NCBI GenBank assembly: GCA_007122045.1
Contig: SKJM01000248.1
Coordinates: 1 to 9,035 of the forward strand
DNA: 9,035 nt
Direction: 5' to 3'
Source of the DNA: Planctomycetales bacterium
GTDB taxonomy: Bacteria; Planctomycetota; Planctomycetia; Pirellulales; Thermoguttaceae
The notes below the pieces were generated by a model. The model did not search any database, was not told where the DNA came from, and saw only the letters and a list, made by a program, of their open reading frames with translations. The stretch's first letter is position 1, and the number at the start of each line of letters is the position of its first letter. This document shows, piece after piece, positions 1 through 7,400 of the stretch. Position numbers and translations under genes: made by a program.

Positions 1-261
1 CCCCGTCACATACTCCAAGACCCGACTGGAACGGAGGCCGCGCGTCAGGCCGTAGAGAATTACGCTCGCCACCACCCGCGGGTGGATTGGCGGCTGGCCT
101 CGCCGCAGATGGTACTCCCCTTCCCACTCCGACCAGTCGCAATATCCGAGAATCTCGTCGAACAGGCGGACCGGATGGTCCTCGGGAATCATCGCATCCA
201 AGGTAGGGGCAAACAGTACCGCCTGCTCCCGGTTCATTGGTGCCTGTGCCCAGTAGTCCAT
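1..261 (-). CDS. IS1182/IS5-type transposase, N-terminal part (cut by window edge)
   Basis: The minus strand reads open for 87 codons from an ATG at 261 to the window edge with no stop, so the C-terminus lies outside. The visible protein contains MNREQAVLFAPTLDAMIPED, then a segment reading HPVRLFDEI, then PPIHPRVVASVILYGLTRG. This is the arrangement of the N-terminal DUF772 (InsH-type) domain of IS1182 and related IS5-superfamily DDE transposases. That domain precedes the catalytic DDE core, which is not visible here. The start is supported by GGAG on the minus strand (272-269), 7 nt before the ATG. The gene diverges from the cytochrome gene to its right. Whether it is intact cannot be told, and an IS5 rather than IS1182 assignment is possible. 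Confidence 0.82.
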   Translation of the reverse strand, partial: MDYWAQAPMNREQAVLFAPTLDAMIPEDHPVRLFDEILGYCDWSEWEGEYHLRRGQPPIHPRVVASVILYGLTRGLRSSRVLEYVTG

Positions 262-305
262 GTGTTCACTCCGTTTCCCGTACGCTTCCCAACGGCGATG
301 CGATC

Positions 306-334
306 AGTATACACTAAACCGCCACCCACCAAAC
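306..334 (-). promoter_or_regulatory. Possible transposase promoter
   Basis: On the minus strand a TATACT hexamer (311-306) matches a sigma70-type -10 box at five of six positions. It lies 44 bp upstream of the transposase ATG. The hexamer 17 bp further upstream (334-329) reads GTTTGG, a weak -35. This is a sequence match only, and the -35 is poor. Confidence 0.3.
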
Positions 335-402
335 CCCGCTTACGAGTGGCGCGGACGAGTTTTGTTAAATTGACCGCCGAAGGGGGGGGCGGGTGGAGGT
401 TT
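316..402. repeat. Imperfect 12-bp inverted repeat between transposase and cytochrome gene
   Basis: AAACCGCCACCC (316-327) and GGGTGGAGGTTT (391-402) are inverted copies with one mismatch in twelve, separated by 63 bp. The right arm is also the start of the leader repeated before both cytochrome genes. The arms could be part of the end of the insertion sequence, a long-range hairpin, or a coincidence of C/G-rich composition. The outer IS end cannot be placed from this window. Confidence 0.35.
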
Positions 403-422
403 GAGGTATAATGAGGTATAAT
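403..422 (+). promoter_or_regulatory. Tandem TATAAT elements, putative promoter of first cytochrome gene
   Basis: The 10-bp unit GAGGTATAAT occurs twice head to tail, giving perfect -10 hexamers at 407-412 and 417-422. The second ends 62 bp before the ATG. No convincing -35 stands at normal distance: 394-399 reads TGGAGG and 384-389 is all G. A TTGACC at 370-375 is 31 bp from the first hexamer, which is too far. Either initiation depends on an activator or a different sigma factor, or the hexamers are fortuitous. Conservation before both paralogues favours a real element. Confidence 0.45.
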
Positions 423-435
423 GGGTGTGGAAACG

Positions 436-450
436 CCGAACCAAGTTCGG
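436..450 (+). promoter_or_regulatory. 15-bp palindrome in leader (possible operator), copy 1
   Basis: CCGAACCAAGTTCGG is a perfect inverted repeat: six pairs around CAA, extended to seven by G435 and C451. It begins 14 bp after the downstream TATAAT, so it would lie within the first ~20 transcribed bases. That position suits a repressor operator or a short 5'-UTR hairpin. The identical 15-mer stands at the equivalent place before the second cytochrome gene. No regulator gene is in the window. Confidence 0.45.
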
Positions 451-484
451 CCACTGAACCTTCCCACCGGACTGGAGACACGCC

Positions 485-1240
485 ATGAAACTCGCAATGA
501 GCATTCTCTTCGCCGCGGCCGTTTCGGCCGCCGCGTTGGCCCAAGCCGACACCGCCACTTGGCAGGCCGAACTGGCCCGGGCGCGGGCGCAGCGGGGGGT
601 CCTGCCCGAGGAAGACGCCGCAGGCGCGGTCAACGGCAACGTAAGCGGCCGGTTCAGCTTCCATACAGGACAGGACCAGAACCCCTGCTGGCAGGTCGAT
701 CTGGGCGAAATACACAACCTGGGGCGCGTGGCGGTATACAATCCGCACAGGCCCGAACGGCTGGCCGGCTTCAGGCTGCTGCTTTCCGACGACGGCGACC
801 AGTGGCGCGAAGCGTACCGGCACGACGACACGCCGCCGGTGGGCGAAAGGGCAGGGGAGCCGTTCCTCGTGCCTTTGGAAGAGCAGCGCGGCCGGTTCGT
901 TCGCATCCAGGTGCCGGGCCATATTTGGATGCATCTCGACGAGGTGCAGGTGTTCGCGCCGGACGGCGAAACCAACCTGGCACTCGGCAAGCCCGCCACG
1001 CAAAGCAGCACGAGCCAGTGGTCGACGCGCTCGATCCACCTCGACGCCGAGCAGGGCAGGGCAGGGCAGGCGGCCGTCGCCCGGCGGGCTTTCGACCGGC
1101 TGCTGCGCCGGCTCGGGGCGGCGCAGCGGGAGTTCCGCGAGGAGATTGACGCGCTGATCGCCGCGGAGGCGCCGCTCGACGACCCGCGCTGGGCAAACCT
1201 GTACGCCCGGGCCATAGCCGTCCGGCAGGAGTTGGCCGCC
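485..1240 (+). repeat. Coding part of the duplicated N-terminal cassette, copy 1
   Basis: The first ~252 codons (signal peptide, discoidin module, helical stretch) match codons 1-253 of the second cytochrome gene at 3642-4400. By eye there are about 30 differing residues over the first ~197 aligned positions. Several DNA stretches are nearly identical, including synonymous sites around 609-720 and 3777-3890. Similarity then falls sharply. The end point is approximate. Confidence 0.85.
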
Positions 1241-3484
1241 GCCGTCCGCACACCCATCGGACCCGACGTGCTCGGCTTCGAGGAGATCGTGTTCGTCAAG
1301 CGCCGGCCGTATTCCTCCGATCACTACTATACCGACATCGACAACGGCACCAGCCCCGACCGGTTCGACCCACGCAACGGCATCTACGTTTTCAACGTTC
1401 GCACGCGCGCCGAGCGGCCTGTCGTCACGGCGGCCGACATGCCCGGCGGAAAAGGGTTCATCGGCAAGATCACCCTGTCGTTCGACGCCGAGAAGGTGCT
1501 GTTCGATTTTCGCGAGCATCCCCGCGCGGGCTTCCGGGTTTGGGAAGTGCACCTCGACGGCACGGGCTTGCGGCAGGTGTCGTTCCCGCCGGCCGATGAA
1601 GCGGAGAAGGCCGTGCGGTGGCGACGGGGGTGGCACACCGACGACATCCACCCCGCCTACCTTCCCGACGGCCGGATCGTGTTCTCCTCGACGCGCAGCG
1701 AGCACACCGTGCTTTGCGGCGGGTCGTCGCACTTGGTGGCGCCCACGCTGCACCGGATACACGCCGACGGCACGGGGGTCGAGCAGCTTTCGCGGAGCCC
1801 GGTGAGCGAGTTGTGCCCCGTGGTGCTCGACGACGGCCGGGTGATGTATCACCGGTGGGAATACGTCGACAAGGGCGCCCGCGTGGCCAAGACCATCTGG
1901 ACGATGAACCCCGACGGCTCCCGCACCCAGGAACTGTACGGCCTGGCCGACGACACGACGACCGTGTACATGTACCCGCAGCCCATCCCGGGCAGCCGCC
2001 ACCGGCTGGTGTGCGTGGGCACGGCCCACTTCCCGCAAGGCGGTTGCCTCGGCTCGATCATGCTGATCGACTTCGGCATGGACCTCCGCGTGCGCGGCCC
2101 CGACCCGAACCAGCCCGATTACGTTCAGGGCGATAGCCGCTACCCGGTGGTCAATATCACGCCGGAGGTGTTCGTCCAGCGCCGCACGGAGCCGGGTTGG
2201 CACTTCCTGACCGACGAGGGCAACTACGTCCACGACCGGGACGGCCGCCGGGGGCACCTGTTCACGCATCCGTTTCCGGTCAGCGAGCGCGAGTTCCTGG
2301 TTTCCTACAAGGAGGACCCTTCGGACCATTACAAGCAGGTGCCCAACGCCTACGCGCTGTACCTCATCGACACCGACGGGGCCCGGCGCTTCGTCCATGC
2401 CGACCCCGACCTTTCCTGCTGGCACCCGACGCCGATGGTGGCCCGGCCCGTTCCGCCGCACACGAAGCTGCCGCGCGACGCCGAACTGGCGGCCGCCGGC
2501 CAGGCCCTGTGCATCCTGACCGACGTGCACGAGGGCATGGAGGGGATCGCCCCGGGTGAGGTGAAATGGCTGCGGATCAACGAGGCGCTGCCCCGCTACT
2601 GGTCGACCGGGCGGCGATGGAGCCCGTCGCTGAGCAGTTCAAGCTGGAAGGCGGCCCTGTGGCCGCGCGTGCAGTGGGGCGTGGTGCCGGTCGAGGAAGA
2701 CGGCTCCGCCCATTTCGTCGTGCCCGCCAACCGGAGCATCTTCCTGCAGGCCCTCGATGCCGACTTCCAGGAGCTTCAGCGCGAGCGGACCTACGTGAAC
2801 TACATGGCCGGCGAGGTGCGTTCGTGTACGGGCTGTCACGGGCAGTCGAACCGCACGGCACCGGTGAGCAGCGCGGCGCCCATCGCGCTGCGGCGCCCGC
2901 CGAGCCTGCCCCAGCCGCAGCCGTCCGACCTGGAGGGCCACGGCGGCGACGGGCGGGCCGGGCAGGTGATCCACTATCCGACCGACATCCAGCCGATCCT
3001 CGACGCCCGCTGCATCGAGTGCCACGGCGCGAAAGACCCCGCCGGGGGCCTGAGACTCACGGGCGAAATCACGCAATTCTACAGCACATCGTACGAGCAG
3101 CTTGCCAGCAAAGAGCTTGCCGGCCCAATCATTTCCGAGTTCACCTCGTTCGGCCGGGGCGACCAGGGCAATTACAACGGCGCGTACCTGCCGCCGAAGC
3201 AACTCGGGAGCCACGCCAGCCTGCTGATGGCCTTGCTCACCGACCCGGAGCATCCGAAGAACGCCGACAACGATCATTCGCAAATCCTTACGCCGATGCA
3301 ACGGATGATCCTCAGTCGCTGGGTGGACAGCAACTACCAGTTCTACGGCAGCTACTTCGGCCGGCAGCATCCGCGGTGGGTCGATCCCGACCCGGGAAAC
3401 CCCGACTACAACCCGGCCGACTTCCGCCGCCGCCCGACTTTCGAGGAGGCCACCGGCTTCCTGGCGCCGGAGTGGCACCGGTAG
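485..3484 (+). CDS. Secreted dihaem cytochrome c with discoidin module and HzsA-like propeller
   Basis: A 999-residue protein, probably an exported redox enzyme of unknown substrate. Residues 1-21 are a Sec signal peptide ending LAQA. About 36-160 form an F5/8 type C (discoidin) module (WQVDLGEIHNLGRVAVYNP, LDEVQVF), usually glycan-binding. About 185-252 are helical. About 265-640 are a propeller with PD40/TolB-like blades (YLPDGRIVFSSTR; RVMYHRWEYV; WTMNPDG). VPVEEDGSAHFVVPAN then leads to the first haem site C781-TG-C784-H785. The second, C843-IE-C846-H847 in DIQPILDARCIECHGAKD, looks like the planctomycete PSCyt1 cytochrome. It ends with PMQRMILSRWVDSN. Propeller plus two CXXCH sites in this order recalls the alpha subunit of hydrazine synthase, whose distant relatives are common in planctomycetes. 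No HzsB/HzsC-like neighbour is seen, so hydrazine synthesis is not claimed. GGAG lies 7 nt before the ATG. The N-terminus is duplicated in the next gene. Confidence 0.8.
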   Translation: MKLAMSILFAAAVSAAALAQADTATWQAELARARAQRGVLPEEDAAGAVNGNVSGRFSFHTGQDQNPCWQVDLGEIHNLGRVAVYNPHRPERLAGFRLLLSDDGDQWREAYRHDDTPPVGERAGEPFLVPLEEQRGRFVRIQVPGHIWMHLDEVQVFAPDGETNLALGKPATQSSTSQWSTRSIHLDAEQGRAGQAAVARRAFDRLLRRLGAAQREFREEIDALIAAEAPLDDPRWANLYARAIAVRQELAAAVRTPIGPDVLGFEEIVFVKRRPYSSDHYYTDIDNGTSPDRFDPRNGIYVFNVRTRAERPVVTAADMPGGKGFIGKITLSFDAEKVLFDFREHPRAGFRVWEVHLDGTGLRQVSFPPADEAEKAVRWRRGWHTDDIHPAYLPDGRIVFSSTRSEHTVLCGGSSHLVAPTLHRIHADGTGVEQLSRSPVSELCPVVLDDGRVMYHRWEYVDKGARVAKTIWTMNPDGSRTQELYGLADDTTTVYMYPQPIPGSRHRLVCVGTAHFPQGGCLGSIMLIDFGMDLRVRGPDPNQPDYVQGDSRYPVVNITPEVFVQRRTEPGWHFLTDEGNYVHDRDGRRGHLFTHPFPVSEREFLVSYKEDPSDHYKQVPNAYALYLIDTDGARRFVHADPDLSCWHPTPMVARPVPPHTKLPRDAELAAAGQALCILTDVHEGMEGIAPGEVKWLRINEALPRYWSTGRRWSPSLSSSSWKAALWPRVQWGVVPVEEDGSAHFVVPANRSIFLQALDADFQELQRERTYVNYMAGEVRSCTGCHGQSNRTAPVSSAAPIALRRPPSLPQPQPSDLEGHGGDGRAGQVIHYPTDIQPILDARCIECHGAKDPAGGLRLTGEITQFYSTSYEQLASKELAGPIISEFTSFGRGDQGNYNGAYLPPKQLGSHASLLMALLTDPEHPKNADNDHSQILTPMQRMILSRWVDSNYQFYGSYFGRQHPRWVDPDPGNPDYNPADFRRRPTFEEATGFLAPEWHR
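1051..1070 (+). repeat. GCAGG x4 microsatellite in coding sequence, copy 1
   Basis: Four perfect tandem GCAGG units lie within the first cytochrome gene, in the codons for EQGRAGQA just after the discoidin module. The same four units occur at 4211-4230 in the paralogue. A five-base unit is out of register with codons, so gain or loss of one unit would shift the frame. Confidence 0.8.
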
Positions 3485-3494
3485 CCGGTTGGGG

Positions 3495-3510
3495 TTCAGT
3501 AATCGCTGAA
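3495..3510 (+). other. Small inverted repeat just after first cytochrome gene
   Basis: TTCAG (3495-3499) and CTGAA (3506-3510) form a five-pair stem with a six-base loop, starting 10 bp after the stop codon. It is weak alone, and its last two bases overlap the left arm of the larger hairpin, so the two structures are alternatives. Confidence 0.3.
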
Positions 3511-3560
3511 ACCTCCGCCCGCTCCACCGGCGCGGCGCCGGCGGGGGCGGGTGGAGGTTT
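3509..3560 (+). terminator. Long GC-rich hairpin, possible terminator between cytochrome genes
   Basis: AAACCTCCGCCCGCTCC (3509-3525) pairs with 3544-3560 over 17 positions, two of them G-T. After a small internal bulge, CCGGCG (3527-3532) pairs with CGCCGG (3536-3541) around a three-base loop. The result is a 52-nt hairpin with 23 pairs. An A-run on the left and TTT on the right fit an intrinsic terminator, but the T-run is short and lies inside the stem. The right arm is the first part of the second leader repeat, upstream of its TATAAT boxes. It could end transcription of the first gene before the second promoter, or stabilise the 3' end of the mRNA. Confidence 0.5.
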
Positions 3561-3579
3561 GAGGTATAAGAGGTATAAT
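3561..3579 (+). promoter_or_regulatory. Putative promoter of second cytochrome gene
   Basis: Two GAGGTATAA units lie 9 bp apart, giving TATAAG (3565-3570) and a perfect TATAAT (3574-3579). The perfect hexamer ends 62 bp before the ATG, exactly as in copy 1. That makes the downstream hexamer the likelier -10 in both. No good -35 is seen. Confidence 0.45.
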
Positions 3580-3592
3580 GGGTGTGGAAACG

Positions 3593-3607
3593 CCGAACCA
3601 AGTTCGG
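3593..3607 (+). promoter_or_regulatory. 15-bp palindrome in leader (possible operator), copy 2
   Basis: An identical CCGAACCAAGTTCGG lies at the same place relative to TATAAT and ATG as in copy 1. The bases just after it differ between the copies, while the palindrome does not. Operator or RNA hairpin are both possible. Confidence 0.45.
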
Positions 3608-3641
3608 TCGCTGAACGTTGTCACCTGACTGGAGGAACGCC

Positions 3642-4400
3642 ATGAGGATCGTGACGATTTCATTGTTCGCCGCGGCCGTTTCGGCCGCCGCGTTGGCCCA
3701 GGCCGAAACCGCCGCCTGGCAGGCCGAGTTGGCCCGGGCAAGCCAAGCCGGCCGGGGCGTGTTGCCCGAGGAGGACGCCGCAGGTGCCGTCAACGGCAAC
3801 GTAAGCGGCCGGTTCAGCTTCCATACAGGACAGGACCAGAACCCCTTCTGGCAAGTCGATCTGGGCGAAATACACAGCCTGGGGCGCCTGGCGGTGCACA
3901 ACCCGCACGTGCCCGAACGGCTGGCCGGCTTCCGGCTGCTGCTTTCCGACGACGGGGCCCAGTGGCGCGAGGCATACCGTCACGACGACACGCCGCCGGT
4001 CGGGGCAGGGGAGGGGGAGCCGTTCATTGTGCCGCTGGCCGACGCGCGCGGGCGGCTGGTGCGCATCCAGGTGCCGGGCCGCATGTGGATGCACCTCGAC
4101 GAGGTGCAGGTGTTCGCGCCGGATGGCGAAACGAACCTGGCGCTGGGCAAGCCGGCCGCGCAAAGCAGCACGAGCCAGTGGTCAACCCGCTCGATCCGCG
4201 TCGACGCCGAGCAGGGCAGGGCAGGGCAGGGGGAACTGGCCCGCCGGGCCCTCGATCCGGTGTTGCGCCCGCTGGGGGCGGCGCAACGGGAGTTTCGCAA
4301 GGAAGCCGACGCGCTGCTCGCCGCCGAGACGCCGCTGGACGATCCCCGCTGGGCGGCGCTGTACGGCCGCGCCGCCGCGGTGCGGCAACGGCTGGCCGCC
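3642..4400 (+). repeat. Coding part of the duplicated N-terminal cassette, copy 2
   Basis: This is the partner of 485-1240. Beyond about codon 253 this gene continues with a helical segment that the first gene lacks (residues ~254-345, through LDFDKLLVVRRN). The first gene instead jumps to FEEIVFVKRR, so the paralogues differ by an insertion or deletion right at the edge of the duplication. Confidence 0.8.
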
Positions 4401-7400
4401 GTGCGCGACGGCTTGGAACGCTTCAGCCCGCGGGCGACGCGCATGGCCATCGACGACATGGCCTCGGCGTTCCCGGACCGGTTCGCCGACGCGCCCGCCC
4501 ATCTCGAACGGCTTTCGGCCATCGAAGCCCGGTTGCCCGAGCTGCGCGAGGCTTTGGCGGTCGGCGCCGAGGGCGCGCTGGCCGAGGCGGAGGCCGTGCT
4601 CGATTTCCAGCGCGAGGTGCTGCTGGCCAATCCGCTGTTGGATTTCGACAAGCTGCTCGTGGTGCGGCGGAACCTGGGCGGCGGGGCGCGGTCGGCCATG
4701 GGCCGCGCCATCGGCATGGCCGCCAACTTCCACGCAAACGACGCGGTGCCTCCGCGCGGCTGGGACAACGAAATCGCCGTCATTTCCGGCCTCCGCGGCG
4801 AGCCGCAAATGACCACGCTGCACAAGCCCGACGGCGGACGCATCGTGGCCGACCTGAAACTCGACTTCGACGCCGAGCGGCTGATGTTCGCGTCGGTCGG
4901 GCAGGAGGGGAACGCGTGGCGCATCTTCGAGATCGGCACCGACGGCGAGGGGCTCGTGCAGGTCACGCCCGACGAGGGGGGCGATGTTTCCCATTCCGAC
5001 CCCTGCTACCTGCCCGACGGACGGATCATCTTCGCCTCGACGGCCAATTACGTGGGCCTGCCCTGCGTGTTCGGCAATGCGCCGATGGTGAGCCTGTACC
5101 GTTTGGACCGCGCGACGGGCAAGATCCGCCAGCTCACCTTCGAGCAGGACAGCGACTGGGACCCGACGGTGACCAACAGCGGCCGAGTGATGTACCAGCG
5201 GTGGGAATACGCCGACCTGCCGCACTCGAACTCCCGAATCCTCTTTCATATGAACCCGGACGGCACGGGGCAAATGGAGTACTACGGCAGCAACTCGTAC
5301 TTCCCGCCGTCGTTCTTCCACGCCCAACCGGTGCCGGGCCACCCATCGATGATTGCGGGCATCGTCACCGGGCACCACGGCACGGCCCGCTCGGGCCGGC
5401 TGCTGCTGTTGGATCCGGCCCTTGGCCGCCACGAGGCCGATGGCGTGGTGCAGGAGATTCCCGGCTGGGGGCAGGAGGTCGAGCCGATCGTAGCCGACCG
5501 GATCGTCGACGGCGTGTGGCCGCAGTTTCTGCACCCGATGCCGCTCGGCGAGAACTACCACCTCGTCGCCATGAAGTGGCGCCCGAACGCGTTGTGGGGC
5601 ATCTACCTGGTCGACGTGTTCGACAACATCACCCTGGTGGCCGAGGTGGAGGGGGCGGCCCTGTTGCAGCCGGTGCCCGTGCAGCCGCGGCCCGGCGTGC
5701 CGGTCATTCCTGACAAGATCGACCTGCGGCGCGACGACGCCACCGTCCTGGTAGGCGACGTGTACCACGGCCCCGGCCTGGAGGGCATACCGCGGGGCGA
5801 AGTGAAAGCGCTGCGCGTGGTCAGCTACTACTGGTCGTCGCGGGGAATGGGCGGCCTGCTGGGCAGTATCGGCATGGACGGCCCGTGGGACATTCGCCGC
5901 GTGCTGGGCACCGTGCCGGTCGAGGACGACGGCTCGGCCCACTTCAGCATCCCGGCCAACAAGCCCCTCATGGTCCAACCGCTCGATACCGAGGGAAAGG
6001 CCCTGCAACTGAAGCGCACCTGGATTGTGGGCATGCCCGGCGAGACGGTCTCCTGCGCCGGCTGCCACGAATCGCAGAACACGGTGCCGCCGGCCCTCCA
6101 CGTGCCCCTGGCCGCACGTCGGGCGCCGTCGCGCATCGAACCGTGGTACGGCCCGACCCGCGGCTTCGCCTTCCACCGCGAGGTGCAGCCGGTGCTCGAC
6201 CGCCGCTGCACGGGCTGCCACGACGGGCAGCCGCGCGACGACGGCACCACGCTCATCGACCTGCGCGGCACCGAGATGCTCGAGGGCTGGAACTCGCAGA
6301 TCGCCGGCCGGGTGCATCCGCAATACGGCGGCCGTTTCTCCGTCGCCTACGGCCACCTGCACCGCTACGTCCGCCGGCCGGGCATCGAGAGCGATATGCA
6401 CCTGCTCACGCCCGGCGAGTTCCACGCCGATACGACCGAACTGGTGCAGATGCTCCGCAACGGCCGGCACCACGGCGTCGAACTGGACGCCGAGGAATGG
6501 GACCGGCTCATTACCTGGATCGACCTGAACGCCCCATACCACGGAACGTGGTCGGAAATCGTCGGCCGCGAGGCGGTCGACCGCGTGATGCCCCGGCGGC
6601 TGGAACTGAGCGAGCGATATGCCGGGCTCGTCGTCGACTACGAAGCCATTTACGAGTCCGACCGCGGGCCGCTCGAACCGATTCTGCCGGAAACGACGGC
6701 CCGCCGTGACGCGGATGGTTCCGGGGGTCGCGTTGGAACGATCGCCATGGTCGGCGCGGAGGGTGCTGAGGCCGTGCATTTAGGACTGTCTTCTTCGACC
6801 GAAGCGCTCGAGGTGGCCGGCTGGCCGTTCGACGCCGCCGAGGCCGCCCGGAGGCAGGGGCCGCCGGAGGAGATTCGCCGGGTCATCGACTTGGGCGAGG
6901 GGATCGAGTTAGAGTTGATCCGCGTGCCCGCCGGCCGGTACGTGATGGGGCAGGGGGGAGGCTCGTCGATGGAGGCCCCGCCGCGGGCGGTAGACATCGA
7001 CCAGCCGTTCTGGAAGGGCCGCTTCGAGGTGACCAACGCCCAGTACGCCCGGTTCGACCCCGAGCACGACAGCCGGCACGAGTCGCGCCACGGCTACCAG
7101 TTCGGCCGGCTCGGCTACCCGGTCAACCAACCCGAACAGCCCGTGGTGCGCGTAAGCTGGCAGCAGGCGATGGACTTCTGCCGCTGGCTGAGCGAACGCT
7201 CGGGGCTTCAGGTGACCTTGCCGAGCGAGGAGCAGTGGGAATGGGCCTGCCGCGCCGGTACGGCCACCCCGTTCTTCTACGGCGACCACGACGCCGACTA
7301 CACGCCGTACGCCAACCTGGGCGACATCCGGCTGCGGGAATACGCCGCCTGCACCGCCCGCGGCGGCTACACTCGCGCCGAGGTCATCACCAATCCCAAC

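Larger units (their letters stand above)
385..484 (+). repeat. Duplicated promoter/leader, copy 1
   Basis: This 100-bp block runs from the GGGGGCGGG run to the base before the ATG of the first cytochrome gene. It recurs at 3543-3641 before the second with few changes. Both copies hold two GAGGTATAA-type units, the same GTGTGGAAACG stretch, a 15-bp palindrome and a GGAG Shine-Dalgarno. Similarity is near-perfect up to the palindrome and looser between it and the start codon. Because the match continues into the coding region, this is the 5' end of a longer duplication that also covers about 250 codons. Confidence 0.85.
3543..3641 (+). repeat. Duplicated promoter/leader, copy 2
   Basis: This is the second copy of the leader, 99 bp against 100. 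The main change near the promoter is loss of one T in the first TATAAT unit. The segment between the palindrome and the ATG differs more. The Shine-Dalgarno is slightly longer here (GGAGG at 3631-3635). Confidence 0.85.

Noticed and set aside
370..375. TTGACC as -35 box for the first cytochrome gene
   Set aside because: It is 31 bp from the nearer TATAAT, far from the usual ~17 bp, and it lies outside the duplicated leader.
411..488. 25-codon leader ORF whose TGA overlaps the ATG of the first cytochrome gene (ATGA)
   Set aside because: In copy 2 the frame also reaches an ATGA overlap, but its start codon is AAG. The ATG in copy 1 is part of the TATAATG promoter hexamer, so the ORF would not be transcribed from that promoter. 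Probably a by-product of conserved DNA.
365..2530. Long minus-strand open frame of 721 codons opposite the first cytochrome gene
   Set aside because: The translation is low-complexity and matches no family I recognise. The plus strand has a complete secreted cytochrome. High GC at third positions commonly leaves the opposite strand open.
3618..3641. TTG start extending the second cytochrome protein by eight residues
   Set aside because: It would put MSPDWRNA before the signal peptide, whereas the ATG at 3642 has GGAGG at the right distance and matches the paralogue's start.
3962..5713. Plus-strand open frame of 583 codons overlapping the second cytochrome gene
   Set aside because: Arg/Ala/Gly-rich frame shadow of a gene whose own frame shows domains throughout.
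4182..6779. Minus-strand open frame of 865 codons opposite the second cytochrome gene
   Set aside because: Same reason: it mirrors the propeller and haem codons of a clear plus-strand gene, with no recognisable domain.
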